Shown: positions 39,452-48,028 of the stretch, in pieces | Layout: every line of letters begins with the position of its first letter | How positions within the stretch are numbered: the first letter of the stretch is position 1 | NCBI RefSeq assembly: GCF_002874965.1 | Contig: NZ_CP025624.1 | Location: forward strand, 5,828,001 to 5,892,000 | Length of the DNA stretch: 64,000 bases | Source: Pseudomonas sp. NC02 | GTDB taxonomy: Bacteria > Pseudomonadota > Gammaproteobacteria > Pseudomonadales > Pseudomonadaceae | Direction: 5' to 3' | Notes under the pieces: model-generated | Told to the model about the DNA's origin: nothing | The model's input: only the letters and a program-made list of their open reading frames with translations | Database searches by the model: none | Program-made: the position numbers and the translations under genes

Positions 39452-40606
39452 ATGTCAGATCTTGAACTTGCCACACCTGTGAAAACCCCGCCAACCCTGC
39501 GTTTTGAAGGCGGCGAACACACCGCCATCGGCGACGACACCCTGTTGCGTTTCGTCAAGGACGCCCCGCCGATTCCCGCCCGGCAGGTCGAATTGCACTT
39601 GCCCAATGGCCTGGCCCTGAGCTACGGCCAGATCATCGCCCTGGGCGGTGATTTCTATGGCATCCCCGGACGCCCCATCAACGAAGGCACATCGCCCGCT
39701 GATCGTGTGCAGCGCTTTACCGATGCGTTCAACTCGCTGGCGGTATTGCCAGCATCACGGGAAGAAGCGGGCAAGATCCTCGCGGTGATGCAAAAGGAGA
39801 TCAATGCGGTCAACCAGGCGATCAAGGATGGCAAGCAACCCCATGAAGCCTATGACGCGCTGGGTGACACCTTGTCCGAGGAATGGAACCGCATCACCGG
39901 CGGCGGCAGTGCCGTCTCGGCGCTGATTCCACTGGGGCGCTACCTGAAACTGGCGGCAGACAATGCCGACCACTTTGGCGAATGGGCTTTGGCGGCCTAT
40001 CTGGCGGGGCATACGGCAGCCTTGCAACAAGCCGTCGTGGCGCATCAGACCGGCACCGACCAGGCGCTGGAACTGGCCTATGCCATGAACAGCTTTGCTG
40101 ATCACTTTTTGACCGATCTATTTTCCGCCGGGCACCTGCGGGTACCGCGCAAGCAACTGGCGGCGGTGGTGACACCGGGTGAACTGGGCTCGCTGATCAG
40201 CCGCTTCATGCACGATGAAGACAGCAAGTTCGGGCTCAATGTGCGCAACGCCCTGGGCGAGCAGTGGCATGCCTACGGTGATAAACGCTATTTCGACAGC
40301 AACGATGCGGCCAACCGCGCCATGGTCAAACGCGCCGTGCAGGCCTCGGCCGATGAGATCTTCGAAACGTTTATCAGCGGCATGGCGCCCTCCCCGGCCA
40401 ACTTCAAGGCACCGCTGTATGTGCCGGACCTGAACGCCGCGCAGAACCCGGCGAACAACTTCTCACCGCTGTTCAAGGCTGAAGGCGACAAGGTGCTGCG
40501 ACGCAAGGACGTCAACAACCTGAACGACAAGCAGTGGACCAATGACTGGTGGGGTTGGAGCACGTATCTGCTGCTCAAGGACTACACGCCGAATCAGCCG
40601 GCCTGA
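39452..40606 (+). CDS. Putative zinc-dependent phospholipase C-like protein
   Basis: 384-residue protein without a recognisable signal peptide. The central segment NSFADHFLTDLFSAGHLRVPR has His/Asp/His spacing like the metal-binding helices of zinc-dependent phospholipase C and S1/P1 nucleases, and HFGEWALAAYLAGH supplies further candidate ligands. Size recalls an atypical phosphatidylcholine-hydrolysing phospholipase C described from P. fluorescens, from memory and not aligned. AAGGAG precedes ATG 39452. The LexA box suggests release in DNA damage, a mode typical of lytic or toxin-like proteins. It stands alone, convergent with the GntR gene. Confidence 0.6.
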   Translation: MSDLELATPVKTPPTLRFEGGEHTAIGDDTLLRFVKDAPPIPARQVELHLPNGLALSYGQIIALGGDFYGIPGRPINEGTSPADRVQRFTDAFNSLAVLPASREEAGKILAVMQKEINAVNQAIKDGKQPHEAYDALGDTLSEEWNRITGGGSAVSALIPLGRYLKLAADNADHFGEWALAAYLAGHTAALQQAVVAHQTGTDQALELAYAMNSFADHFLTDLFSAGHLRVPRKQLAAVVTPGELGSLISRFMHDEDSKFGLNVRNALGEQWHAYGDKRYFDSNDAANRAMVKRAVQASADEIFETFISGMAPSPANFKAPLYVPDLNAAQNPANNFSPLFKAEGDKVLRRKDVNNLNDKQWTNDWWGWSTYLLLKDYTPNQPA

Positions 40607-40636
40607 AAGACGTGAGTTAAGCCTCGCGCATTAACC

Positions 40637-40769
40637 TGTGGCGAGGGAGCTTGCTCCCGTTGGGCTGCGAAGCAGCCCCAGCAAGAACACGGGGTTCTTT
40701 CAGACAGAACTCGGGGCAATGGATTTGGGGCCGCTGCGCGGCCCAACGGGAGCAAGCTCCCTCGCCACA
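40637..40769. repeat. 28-bp perfect inverted repeat of a second REP family
   Basis: Arms at 40637-40664 and 40742-40769 are exact reverse complements (core GTGGCGAGGGAGCTTGCTCC). This differs from the GTGGGAGCGGGCTTGC family elsewhere in the window. It fills the gap between two convergent genes and could form a bidirectional stem in transcripts. Confidence 0.88.
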
Positions 40770-40807
40770 ATGAGCTTTCAAGCCACACGCTTACGTTCAG
40801 CCTGGTA

Positions 40808-41557
40808 TCAACCGCGCTGCGCTTCCGCCTCTTCATGGGCATGGCGCAGCCGCTCACGGCTGTTGGTCAGGTGCAACCGCATGGCCGCCCGCGCCGCATC
40901 CGAATCCTGGCGCGCGATCGCCTCATAGATCTCTTCGTGTTCGCGGCTCAGGCGGCTCATGTAGTGCTGCTGGTCATCATGGGCCAGGCGTGCCGAGTTC
41001 AGCCGCGTGCGCGGAATGATGCTGGTGCCCAGGTGGGTCATGATGTCGGTGAAGTAGCGGTTGCCGGTGGACAGGGCAATCTGCAGGTGGAACTGGAAGT
41101 CCGACGCCACCGCATCACCGGCGTGGGCCGCACTTTCGTTCAGCGCATCGAGGGCAGCACGCATGCCGGCCAATTGCTCGTCGCTACGGCGCTGGGCAGC
41201 AAGCCCGGCAGACTCCACTTCCAGGCTGATCCGCAGTTCAAGGATGGCCAGCACATCACGCAGGGTGACGACAGTGGCCGGATCAATCCGGAAACCGCTG
41301 GGGCTTGGCGTATCCAGCACAAAGGTACCGATGCCATGGCGGGTTTCTACCTGCCCGGCGGCCTGCAATCGCGAGATGGCTTCACGCACCACGGTGCGGC
41401 TGACCCCGTGGGCGTCCATGATCGCCGACTCGGTGGGCAGTTTGTCGCCACGTTTGAGTTGGCCGTCGCGGATCTGCTCGGACAACACCGTGACCAATTC
41501 CTGGGCAAGGCTGCGGCGCTTGCGGGGAAGACGAGGGGCGGCGCTGGAGTTTTCCAT
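40808..41557 (-). CDS. FadR-subfamily GntR transcriptional regulator
   Basis: 249-residue regulator: winged helix at about residues 10-80 (DKLPTESAIMDAHGVSRTVVREAI, RHGIGTFVL) and a C-terminal FCD ligand domain (LEVESAGLAAQR, DFQFHLQIALSTGNRY, HEEIYEAIARQD) with metal-binding Asp/His positions. Position next to the galactarate operon and the shared TTGTACGAT motif suggest control by an aldarate intermediate. The phospholipase-like gene lies between, on the other strand. Confidence 0.9.
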   Translation of the reverse strand: MENSSAAPRLPRKRRSLAQELVTVLSEQIRDGQLKRGDKLPTESAIMDAHGVSRTVVREAISRLQAAGQVETRHGIGTFVLDTPSPSGFRIDPATVVTLRDVLAILELRISLEVESAGLAAQRRSDEQLAGMRAALDALNESAAHAGDAVASDFQFHLQIALSTGNRYFTDIMTHLGTSIIPRTRLNSARLAHDDQQHYMSRLSREHEEIYEAIARQDSDAARAAMRLHLTNSRERLRHAHEEAEAQRG

Positions 41558-41608
41558 GATGAATCATCTATCTCGGCGATCTGAAGCACGCATGATAGCC
41601 CATGGCGG

Positions 41609-41617
41609 TTGTACGAT
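41609..41617 (+). promoter_or_regulatory. TTGTACGAT motif upstream of the GntR gene
   Basis: Nine bases identical to the motif in the kdgD promoter, 52 nt upstream of the regulator start. Consistent with autoregulation by the GntR protein; inference from the shared sequence only. Confidence 0.4.
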
Positions 41618-41667
41618 CACCGTCCTGTCATGACTTTCATCTATAACGGCCGGGGTTTTCGCCAGGC

Positions 41668-41699
41668 AAAAAAATGCCCCGGCATCACCGAGGCATTTT
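41668..41699 (-). terminator. Rho-independent terminator of sspAB
   Basis: Imperfect stem (AAAATGCC..GG at 41671-41682 with matching bases to 41699, one mismatch) followed on the minus strand by a T-run (A-run at 41668-41674). Located 29 nt after the sspB stop. Confidence 0.8.
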
Positions 41700-41727
41700 C
41701 AACGCTGGCCCGAGGGCCCGCGCCTTG

Positions 41728-42147
41728 TTACTTCACCACTTTCAGACTCGGCCGACCGCTTGGACGCGGCGGCTCGGAATCCGGCGGCGGCACATCATCT
41801 TCGCCTTCGAGCTCGATCGCTTCGTCATCCTCAAGGGAAGACTCCAGATCAAACACCATGCCCTGGCCATTTTCCCGGGCGTAGATCCCGAGGATGGCAC
41901 CGATGGGCACGAACAGCGTATGCGGCACACCGCCGAAACGCCCTTCAAAGCTGACCGCTTCATTGTCCATGTGCAGGTGTCGCACGGCACTGGGTGAAAC
42001 GTTCAGGACGATTTGTCCGTCACTGGCAAAACCTTGCGGTACCTGAACCGCGGGAAACTCGGAATTGACCAGCATGTGCGGGGTGCAATCGTTGTCCACT
42101 ATCCACTCATAGAGCGCGCGGACCAGGTAAGGTCGACTGGAGTTCAT
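41728..42147 (-). CDS. sspB: ClpXP protease specificity-enhancing factor SspB
   Basis: 139-residue adaptor that delivers ssrA-tagged proteins to ClpXP. The N-terminal substrate-binding domain begins MNSSRPYLVRALYEWIVDND, followed by an acidic linker (EDDEAIELEGEDD) and the C-terminal ClpX-docking motif RPSLKVVK. ATG 42145-42147 is the family start. It lies 17 nt behind sspA on the same strand. Confidence 0.95.
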   Translation of the reverse strand: MNSSRPYLVRALYEWIVDNDCTPHMLVNSEFPAVQVPQGFASDGQIVLNVSPSAVRHLHMDNEAVSFEGRFGGVPHTLFVPIGAILGIYARENGQGMVFDLESSLEDDEAIELEGEDDVPPPDSEPPRPSGRPSLKVVK

Positions 42148-42164
42148 CAACGGCTCCTTAAGCC

Positions 42165-42782
42165 TTAGCGCATATCGCGTTCGACACCAGACAGACTCGC
42201 CTGGAAAGCCTCACGCGCAAACTGGCGCTCCATGTAGTCAAGCAGCGGCTTGGCAGGCCGCGGCAGTTCTATGCCCAAAATCGGCAAGCGCCAGAGTATG
42301 GGTAATAGGCAGCAATCCACCAGACTTTGTTCCTCGCTGAGGAAAAAAGGTTTGTCGGCAAACAACGGCGAAACACCGGTCAGGCTCTCGCGCAATTCCT
42401 TGCGCGCCTGAACCCGGGCCGCTTCCTTGCTGCGTGAATCCAGAATCAGGTCCACCAGGCCACACCAGTCACGCTGGATCCGATGGATCAGCAGGCGGCT
42501 GTTGGCACGCGCCACCGGATACACCGGCAGCAACGGTGGATGGGGATAACGCTCATCCAGGTATTCCATCACCACGGTTGACTCCCACAACGCCAGGTCA
42601 CGATCGACCAGGGTGGGCAAGCTGCCGTAAGGGTTCACTTCGATCAGTTTCGGCGGGTGACGTCCCACCTCCACACTGATGATCTCTGCGCTGACACCCT
42701 TCTCTGCGAGCACGATGCGTACTCGGTGGGAATAGTGGTCGGCGGGGTCGGAGTAACAGGCCAACCGATTGGTCACGCCCAT
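42165..42782 (-). CDS. sspA: Stringent starvation protein A
   Basis: 205-residue glutathione-S-transferase-fold protein that binds RNA polymerase and affects stress and virulence transcription. The N-terminal thioredoxin-like half ([25 protein letters not shown]) and helical C-terminal half are seen. It carries the HYSHRVR pattern of SspA rather than a catalytic GST site. The conserved order petABC-sspA-sspB is present here. Confidence 0.95.
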   Translation of the reverse strand: MGVTNRLACYSDPADHYSHRVRIVLAEKGVSAEIISVEVGRHPPKLIEVNPYGSLPTLVDRDLALWESTVVMEYLDERYPHPPLLPVYPVARANSRLLIHRIQRDWCGLVDLILDSRSKEAARVQARKELRESLTGVSPLFADKPFFLSEEQSLVDCCLLPILWRLPILGIELPRPAKPLLDYMERQFAREAFQASLSGVERDMR

Positions 42783-42819
42783 GGCGGTCCTCCTCGCTTG
42801 TTGAAATTATCGGAAGCTC

Positions 42820-42898
42820 AAAAACGAGCGCGCCCAGTGAGCATCTCCGTGATGCCTGGATAAACCAGACTTACCTTCAGAGATGCCGCTGGGCGCGC
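42820..42898 (-). terminator. Branched terminator between petC and sspA
   Basis: Outer stem GCGCGCCCAG (42828-42837) with 42889-42898, a second stem GCATCTC (42841-42847) with GAGATGC (42880-42886), and a small internal hairpin CTGG-N5-CCAG (42856-42868). On the minus strand TCGTTTTTG follows the outer stem. It probably ends the petABC transcript. Confidence 0.75.
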
Positions 42899-42927
42899 AA
42901 GATTAACAGCAATTACTTACGGTTGGA

Positions 42928-43707
42928 TCAATGCACATCCTTCCAGTATTCGCGTTTCAGCAGATAGGCGAACACGAAGAAGAAGGCCAGGTACAGCAAC
43001 ACATAGGTACCAATGCGCTGATGCTGCAGCTTCACTGGGTTGGCCGAGTAGGCCAGGAAGGTCACCAGATTCTTGACCTTCTCGTCGAACTGCTCTTCGT
43101 TCAGCGTGCCGGTCTTCGGCACTATGGTCAGCTGATCGCACGCTTCATGAGTCAAAGGCGTACCGGTGAGCGGATCATACTGCTTCTTGCCGTCTTCGAC
43201 GATTTGTACTTGCTTGCATCCTACCACTTGGCGACCTTGCAGGCCGACCAGAACGTTAGGCATACCGACGTTCGGGAACACTTTGTTGTTCACGCCGTAG
43301 GGACGCGTCGGGTCTTCATAGAAGGATTTCAGGTAGCCATAGAGCCAATCGGTGCCACGCACACGGGCCACCAGGGTCAGGTCGGGCGGTGCAGCCCCGA
43401 ACCAGGTCTTGGCGTCGGCCGGTTGCATGCCGATGGTCATGTGGTCGCCGATCTTCGCCCCGGTGAACACCGAGTGGCTCAGCATCACGTCATGGGGAAT
43501 GCCCAGGTCGTCGGCCACTCGCTCGTAACGCTGGAACTTGGCGCTGTGGCAGCCCATGCAGTAGTTGGTGAACGTACGCAGCCCGTCCTGCATTGCGGCT
43601 TTGTCCGACACGTCGATGTCGACTTTTTCCAGTTCTGGGCCGTGTTCAGCGGCGAAAGACAGCAGCGGCAGGGCCGCAAGAATGAATGCAACGAATAATT
43701 TTTTCAT
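42928..43707 (-). CDS. petC: Cytochrome c1 of the bc1 complex
   Basis: 259-residue membrane-anchored c-type cytochrome that passes electrons from the Rieske centre to soluble cytochrome c. It has a Sec signal peptide (MKKLFVAFILAALPLLSFA), the haem motif CMGCH at NYCMGCHSAK, the Met-ligand region, and a C-terminal anchor helix (YVLLYLAFFFVFAYLL). ATG 43705-43707 shares one base with the petB stop, so it is translationally coupled. Confidence 0.96.
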   Translation of the reverse strand: MKKLFVAFILAALPLLSFAAEHGPELEKVDIDVSDKAAMQDGLRTFTNYCMGCHSAKFQRYERVADDLGIPHDVMLSHSVFTGAKIGDHMTIGMQPADAKTWFGAAPPDLTLVARVRGTDWLYGYLKSFYEDPTRPYGVNNKVFPNVGMPNVLVGLQGRQVVGCKQVQIVEDGKKQYDPLTGTPLTHEACDQLTIVPKTGTLNEEQFDEKVKNLVTFLAYSANPVKLQHQRIGTYVLLYLAFFFVFAYLLKREYWKDVH

Positions 43708-44918
43708 CAGCCAGTCACCCTTTCCGGTACCGGTTTGGTCTTCTCGAGCCGGGTGTAGAACGGCATCAGAATGAAGTAGGCGAAGTACAGGAAGGTGCAG
43801 ACCTGCGACAGCAACGTACGCTCCGGGGTCGGCGCCAGTACGCCCAGTACACCCAGGATCACGAACGCAATGCAGAACACCCACAGCCAGATCTTGCTCA
43901 GCCAGCCCTTGTAGCGCATGGACTTGACCGGGCTACGGTCGAGCCACGGCAGCACGAACAGCACCGCAATCGCTGCGCCCATGGCGATAACGCCCATGAG
44001 TTTGTCGGGAATCGCCCGCAAGATCGCGTAGAACGGAGTGAAGTACCAGACCGGGGCAATGTGTTCCGGGGTCTTGAAGGCGTTCGCCTGTTCGAAGTTC
44101 GGTTTCTCGAGGAAATAACCGCCCATCTCCGGGAAAAAGAACACGATCGAGCAGAAGATGAACAGGAACACCACCACACCGACGATATCTTTCACGGTGT
44201 AGTACGGGTGGAACGGAATGCCATCCAGCGGTACGCCGTTTTCGTCCTTGTGCTTCTTGATATCCACGCCGTCGGGGTTGTTCGAACCCACTTCGTGCAA
44301 CGCCAGGATGTGCAGCACTACCAGGCCCAGGATCACGATCGGCAAGGCCACCACGTGCAAGGCGAAGAAGCGGTTCAGGGTGATCCCGGAGATCAGGTAG
44401 TCACCGCGAATCCACTGGGTCAGGTCGTTGCCGATGACCGGGATCGCACCGAACAGCGAGATGATCACCTGGGCGCCCCAATAGGACATCTGGCCCCACG
44501 GCAGCAGGTAGCCCATGAAGGCCTCGGCCATCAGTGCCAGGTAGATCAGCATGCCAAACACCCACACCAGCTCGCGGGGCTTCTGGTACGAACCGTAGAG
44601 CAGGCCACGGAACATGTGCATGTAGACGACGATGAAGAACGCCGAGGCGCCGGTGGAGTGCAGCAGACGCAGGATCGAGCCGTACTCGACGTCGCGCATG
44701 ATGTATTCGACGGAGGCGAAGGCTTCTTCGGCCGACGGGGTGTAGCTCATCGTCAGCCAGACACCGGTAACGATCTGATTGACCAGTACCAGAAGTGCCA
44801 GGGAGCCAAAGAAATAGAAGAAGTTGAAGTTCTTCGGTGCGTAGTACTTGCTGAGGTGGTCTTCCCACATCTTGGTGGCGGGGAAGCGCGCATCCACCCA
44901 ATCCATGAACTTGCTCAT
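43707..44918 (-). CDS. petB: Cytochrome b of the bc1 complex
   Basis: 403-residue inner-membrane diheme cytochrome of the quinol oxidase complex. Helices with paired His ligands are visible (RLLHSTGASAFFIVVYMHMFRG and RFFALHVVALPIVILGLVVLH); the Qo-site PEW-like motif is read as PVWYFTPFYAILRAIPDK here (PVW rather than PEW). The overlaps with petA and petC indicate a single three-gene transcript. Confidence 0.97.
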   Translation of the reverse strand: MSKFMDWVDARFPATKMWEDHLSKYYAPKNFNFFYFFGSLALLVLVNQIVTGVWLTMSYTPSAEEAFASVEYIMRDVEYGSILRLLHSTGASAFFIVVYMHMFRGLLYGSYQKPRELVWVFGMLIYLALMAEAFMGYLLPWGQMSYWGAQVIISLFGAIPVIGNDLTQWIRGDYLISGITLNRFFALHVVALPIVILGLVVLHILALHEVGSNNPDGVDIKKHKDENGVPLDGIPFHPYYTVKDIVGVVVFLFIFCSIVFFFPEMGGYFLEKPNFEQANAFKTPEHIAPVWYFTPFYAILRAIPDKLMGVIAMGAAIAVLFVLPWLDRSPVKSMRYKGWLSKIWLWVFCIAFVILGVLGVLAPTPERTLLSQVCTFLYFAYFILMPFYTRLEKTKPVPERVTG

Positions 44919-45514
44919 CAGGCTTTCTCCCCCTCGTCGACGCCAATGACAATGACACTGTCAGTCTCGTAGTGATGTGGCGGAACTGGCAGGTTCAGTG
45001 GTGCAGGTTGTGACTTGTAGACGCGGCCAGCGAGGTCGTAGTGAGAACCGTGGCACGGGCAGAAATAGCCCCCGACCCAGTCCTTGCCCAGGTCCGCGGG
45101 CGCCACTTCCGGGCGGAAGGTGGGAGAGCAACCCAAGTGGGTGCAGATACCGATCAGCAGCAGAATTTCCGGCTTGATCGAGCGAATTTCCTTATCGACG
45201 TAAGCGGGTTGGTCGGAATTCTTCGAGTCGGGGTCGGACAGCTGGCCCTCGATCTTCTTCAGATTTCCCAGGATTTCCTCGGTACGACGAACGATGAACA
45301 CTGGCTGACCGCGCCATTCAGCAATCATTTGCTGGCCTGGATCGATCTTGCTGACATTCACCTTCACCGGTGCACCTGCGGCTTTCGCCTTGGCACTGGG
45401 AAACCATGACCCCACGAACGGGACCGCAGCCCCCACCGCTCCTGCAGCACCCACCACGGATGTGGCTGCTACCAAGAAGCGACGCCGGCCTGCATTCACG
45501 CCGTCATTGCTCAT
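44918..45514 (-). CDS. petA: Rieske iron-sulfur subunit of the bc1 complex
   Basis: 198-residue protein with a Tat-type N-terminus (GRRRFLVAATS) that serves as membrane anchor. The [2Fe-2S] ligands are in CTHLGCS and CPCHGSHYD. It accepts an electron from ubiquinol. First gene of petABC; its stop overlaps the petB ATG by 1 nt. The 266-nt region upstream holds the candidate promoter and the rpsI terminator. Confidence 0.97.
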   Translation of the reverse strand: MSNDGVNAGRRRFLVAATSVVGAAGAVGAAVPFVGSWFPSAKAKAAGAPVKVNVSKIDPGQQMIAEWRGQPVFIVRRTEEILGNLKKIEGQLSDPDSKNSDQPAYVDKEIRSIKPEILLLIGICTHLGCSPTFRPEVAPADLGKDWVGGYFCPCHGSHYDLAGRVYKSQPAPLNLPVPPHHYETDSVIVIGVDEGEKA

Positions 45515-45660
45515 TCAGTCCTCTCCCATCAGCTTTGTGGCCTGTTAAATCAGGCGTCTACTAAGTGTTAAATCTGAACTTATAAAAATTTTGCCGAATG
45601 GTAATGAAAAGCCCCACGTCTGACAAGGTAATTACCCCCGGCACTGGCTCCAAGCCTTTG

Positions 45661-45687
45661 AGTATAGGGGCTCTACGGATGTGGCAA
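45661..45687 (-). promoter_or_regulatory. Candidate petA promoter
   Basis: Minus-strand TATACT at 45666-45661 is a good -10 hexamer. TTGCCA at 45687-45682 is the nearest -35 candidate, but the spacer is only 15 nt. The position, about 150 nt before petA, suits a leader of moderate length. Confidence 0.35.
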
Positions 45688-45728
45688 GTTGTCACACAGA
45701 TTTTTTTACATAAATAGCAGGCAATAAA

Positions 45729-45763
45729 AAACGCCCAGCTCCGTGAGGAGGCTGGGCGTTTTC
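45729..45763 (-). terminator. Rho-independent terminator of rplM-rpsI
   Basis: ACGCCCAGC at 45731-45739 pairs with GCTGGGCGT at 45751-45759, flanked by A-run and T-run, 18 nt after the rpsI stop. The symmetric A/T flanks would work in either direction. Confidence 0.9.
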
Positions 45764-45780
45764 TGGAACGTAAAAGCGAA

Positions 45781-46173
45781 TTAACGCTTCGAGTACTGCG
45801 GACGCTTACGCGCTTTACGCAGACCAACTTTCTTACGTTCAACTTCACGAGCATCGCGAGTCACGAAGCCAGCTTTGCGCAGAGCGCCACGCAGGGTTTC
45901 GTCGTACTGCATCAGAGCGCGAGTGATACCGTGGCGGATTGCGCCAGCTTGACCACTTACACCGCCACCGATAACGGTGACGTAGATGTCGAACTTTTCA
46001 ACGGTCTCGGTCAATTCCAGCGGCTGACGAACTACCATGCGGGCAGTTTCGCGACCGAAGAAATTTTCCAGAGTGCGGTTGTTGATCGAGATGTTACCAG
46101 TACCCGGACGCAGGAAAACGCGAGCGGTAGCGGTTTTGCGACGGCCAGTGCCGTAATTTTGAGTCGCCGACAT
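45781..46173 (-). CDS. rpsI: 30S ribosomal protein S9
   Basis: 130-residue uS9 with the family N-terminal [21 protein letters not shown] and the basic C-terminus ending KAR.RPQYSKR that reaches the P-site tRNA. Follows rplM by 14 nt in the conserved rplM-rpsI operon. Confidence 0.98.
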   Translation of the reverse strand: MSATQNYGTGRRKTATARVFLRPGTGNISINNRTLENFFGRETARMVVRQPLELTETVEKFDIYVTVIGGGVSGQAGAIRHGITRALMQYDETLRGALRKAGFVTRDAREVERKKVGLRKARKRPQYSKR

Positions 46174-46187
46174 AATGAACTATTCCG

Positions 46188-46616
46188 TTAAAACTTCAGT
46201 TCTTGGGGCTGCTGAGCAGCATGAGGGTGAGCAGCGCCCGCATAGACTTTCAGCTTGCGATACATGTCGCGACCCAGTGGGCCCTTCGGCAGCATACCTT
46301 TGACCGCGATTTCAATCGGGGCTTCAGGCTTTTTGGAGATCAGGCCTTCGAAGTTCGAAGACTTGATACCGCCTGGGAAACCGGAGTGACGGTAGTACAT
46401 TTTGTCTTGCGCTTTGTTGCCGGTAACACGTACCTGCTCGGCGTTGATGATGACAATGTAGTCACCGGTATCAACGTGAGGGGTGTACTCAGGCTTGTGC
46501 TTGCCACGCAGACGGCTGGCGACTTCAGTGGCCAGACGACCCAGGGTCTGACCAGCGGCGTCGACGACAAACCAGTCGCGCTGAACTGTTTCTGGTTTTG
46601 CAGTAAAAGTTGTCAT
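46188..46616 (-). CDS. rplM: 50S ribosomal protein L13
   Basis: 142-residue uL13 ([47 protein letters not shown]), one of the early assembly proteins. First gene of the operon, preceded by a good sigma-70 promoter; in E. coli L13 represses its own operon at the leader, and a 43-nt-plus leader is available here. Confidence 0.98.
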   Translation of the reverse strand: MTTFTAKPETVQRDWFVVDAAGQTLGRLATEVASRLRGKHKPEYTPHVDTGDYIVIINAEQVRVTGNKAQDKMYYRHSGFPGGIKSSNFEGLISKKPEAPIEIAVKGMLPKGPLGRDMYRKLKVYAGAAHPHAAQQPQELKF

Positions 46617-46658
46617 TCTTTAATAGCCTCAGGGGCCGCCCTGTAAATTAGACGGCGG

Positions 46659-46687
46659 ATCTTACTGAATAGTGCGTACTTTGACAA
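46659..46687 (-). promoter_or_regulatory. rplM-rpsI promoter
   Basis: On the minus strand TTGTCA (46687-46682) and TAAGAT (46664-46659) are separated by exactly 17 nt, a strong sigma-70 match 43 nt upstream of the rplM start. The region 46688-46864 toward the next gene shows nothing else I can name. Confidence 0.75.
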
Positions 46688-46864
46688 GTCAAAGGCAGCC
46701 GGATACAGACGCTATCGGGGGCTCGGGTCGGCGCGTCCGTTCAACGGCAAGATTCTTCGGCAGGCGGCGCATCACTTCCACTGCAGAAAGAGGTGGGCAA
46801 TTATGCAGATTGCCAAAAAAAATTCAACCTGCTTTTATGATTGTTTTCCCCGAAGGAGTACCCG

Positions 46865-47905
46865 ATGGACTATCGACAGCTGGGCCGAACCGATCTGAAC
46901 GTGAGCGCGATAGCCTTGGGCACCATGACCTGGGGCGAGCAGAACAGCGAGGCAGAGGCCTTCGCACAGATCGAACGGGCCAAGGCCGCGGGGATCAACT
47001 TCCTCGACACTGCGGAAATGTACCCGGTGCCGCCCAAGGCCGACACCTACGCCACCACCGAGCGCTACATCGGTAATTACTTCAAAAGCCGCGGCGACCG
47101 TGCCGACTGGATCCTCGCCAGCAAGATCGCCGGCCCCGGCAACACCATCGACTACATCCGCGATGGCAGCCTCAAGCACAACCGCAAGCACATCGCCGAA
47201 GCCCTGGACGCGAGCCTCAAGCGCCTGCAAACCGACTGGATCGACCTCTACCAGCTGCACTGGCCGGAACGCAGCACCAACTTTTTCGGCCAACTGGGCT
47301 ACAAGCACAAGGCCGAAGAAGACCTGACGCCGCTGGAAGAAACCCTCGAAGCCCTGGATGAGCAGGTCAAGGCCGGCAAGATCCGCCACATCGGCCTGTC
47401 CAACGAAACCCCGTGGGGCACCATGAAGTTCCTGGCCCTGGCCGAAGCCCGTGGCTGGACCCGCGCGGTGTCGATCCAGAACCCCTACAACCTGCTCAAC
47501 CGCAGCTTTGAAGTGGGCCTGGCGGAGATCGCCATCCGTGAACAGTGCGGTTTGCTGGCGTATTCACCGCTGGCGTTCGGCATGCTCAGCGGCAAGTACG
47601 AAGGTGGCGCACGCCCGGCCAAGGGCCGCCTGAGCCTCTATAGCCGCTTCAGCCGCTACTTCAACCCGCAGTCGGAAGCTGCATGCAGCCGTTACGTGGC
47701 ACTGGCCCGTGAGCACGGCCTGGACCCGGCGCAGATGGCATTGGCGTTTGTAACCCAACAACCGTTCGTGACCAGCAACATCATTGGCGCCACGACCCTG
47801 GAGCAGCTGGACAGCAACATCGCCAGCGCCGACCTGAAACTGTCGGATGAGGTGCTGGCAGGGATTGAGGCGATTCAGAAGGATCATCCGAATCCTGCGC
47901 CTTGA
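46865..47905 (+). CDS. NADP(H)-dependent aldo-keto reductase (Tas-like)
   Basis: 346-residue TIM-barrel reductase. The Asp-Tyr-Lys-His tetrad is in FLDTAEMYPV, ILASKIAGPG and LYQLHWPER. The PVPPKADTYATTERYIG insert after the Tyr and SIQNPYNLLNRSFE match the E. coli Tas/YgdS subgroup, whose natural substrate is unclear. ATG 46865 (MDYRQLGRTDLNVS) has GAAGGAG upstream. It is followed by a REPIN. Confidence 0.92.
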   Translation: MDYRQLGRTDLNVSAIALGTMTWGEQNSEAEAFAQIERAKAAGINFLDTAEMYPVPPKADTYATTERYIGNYFKSRGDRADWILASKIAGPGNTIDYIRDGSLKHNRKHIAEALDASLKRLQTDWIDLYQLHWPERSTNFFGQLGYKHKAEEDLTPLEETLEALDEQVKAGKIRHIGLSNETPWGTMKFLALAEARGWTRAVSIQNPYNLLNRSFEVGLAEIAIREQCGLLAYSPLAFGMLSGKYEGGARPAKGRLSLYSRFSRYFNPQSEAACSRYVALAREHGLDPAQMALAFVTQQPFVTSNIIGATTLEQLDSNIASADLKLSDEVLAGIEAIQKDHPNPAP

Positions 47906-47922
47906 TTGATCTCTAGACCGCC

Positions 47923-48004
47923 TTCGCGAGCAAGCCCGCTCCCACATTCCACCGAGTTCCACCTTTGGAATGCAGTCGAATGTGGGAGCGGGCTTGCTCG
48001 CGAA
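47923..48004. repeat. REPIN between the aldo-keto reductase and acyl-CoA dehydrogenase genes
   Basis: Inverted REP copies at both ends with core GTGGGAGCGGGCTTGCTCGC. The internal spacer is almost identical to the REPIN at 33700-33781, showing recent dispersal of the same subtype. It lies in the gap of two convergent genes. Confidence 0.93.
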
Positions 48005-48028
48005 GAGGCCCTCAAAAACACCAAGAAT

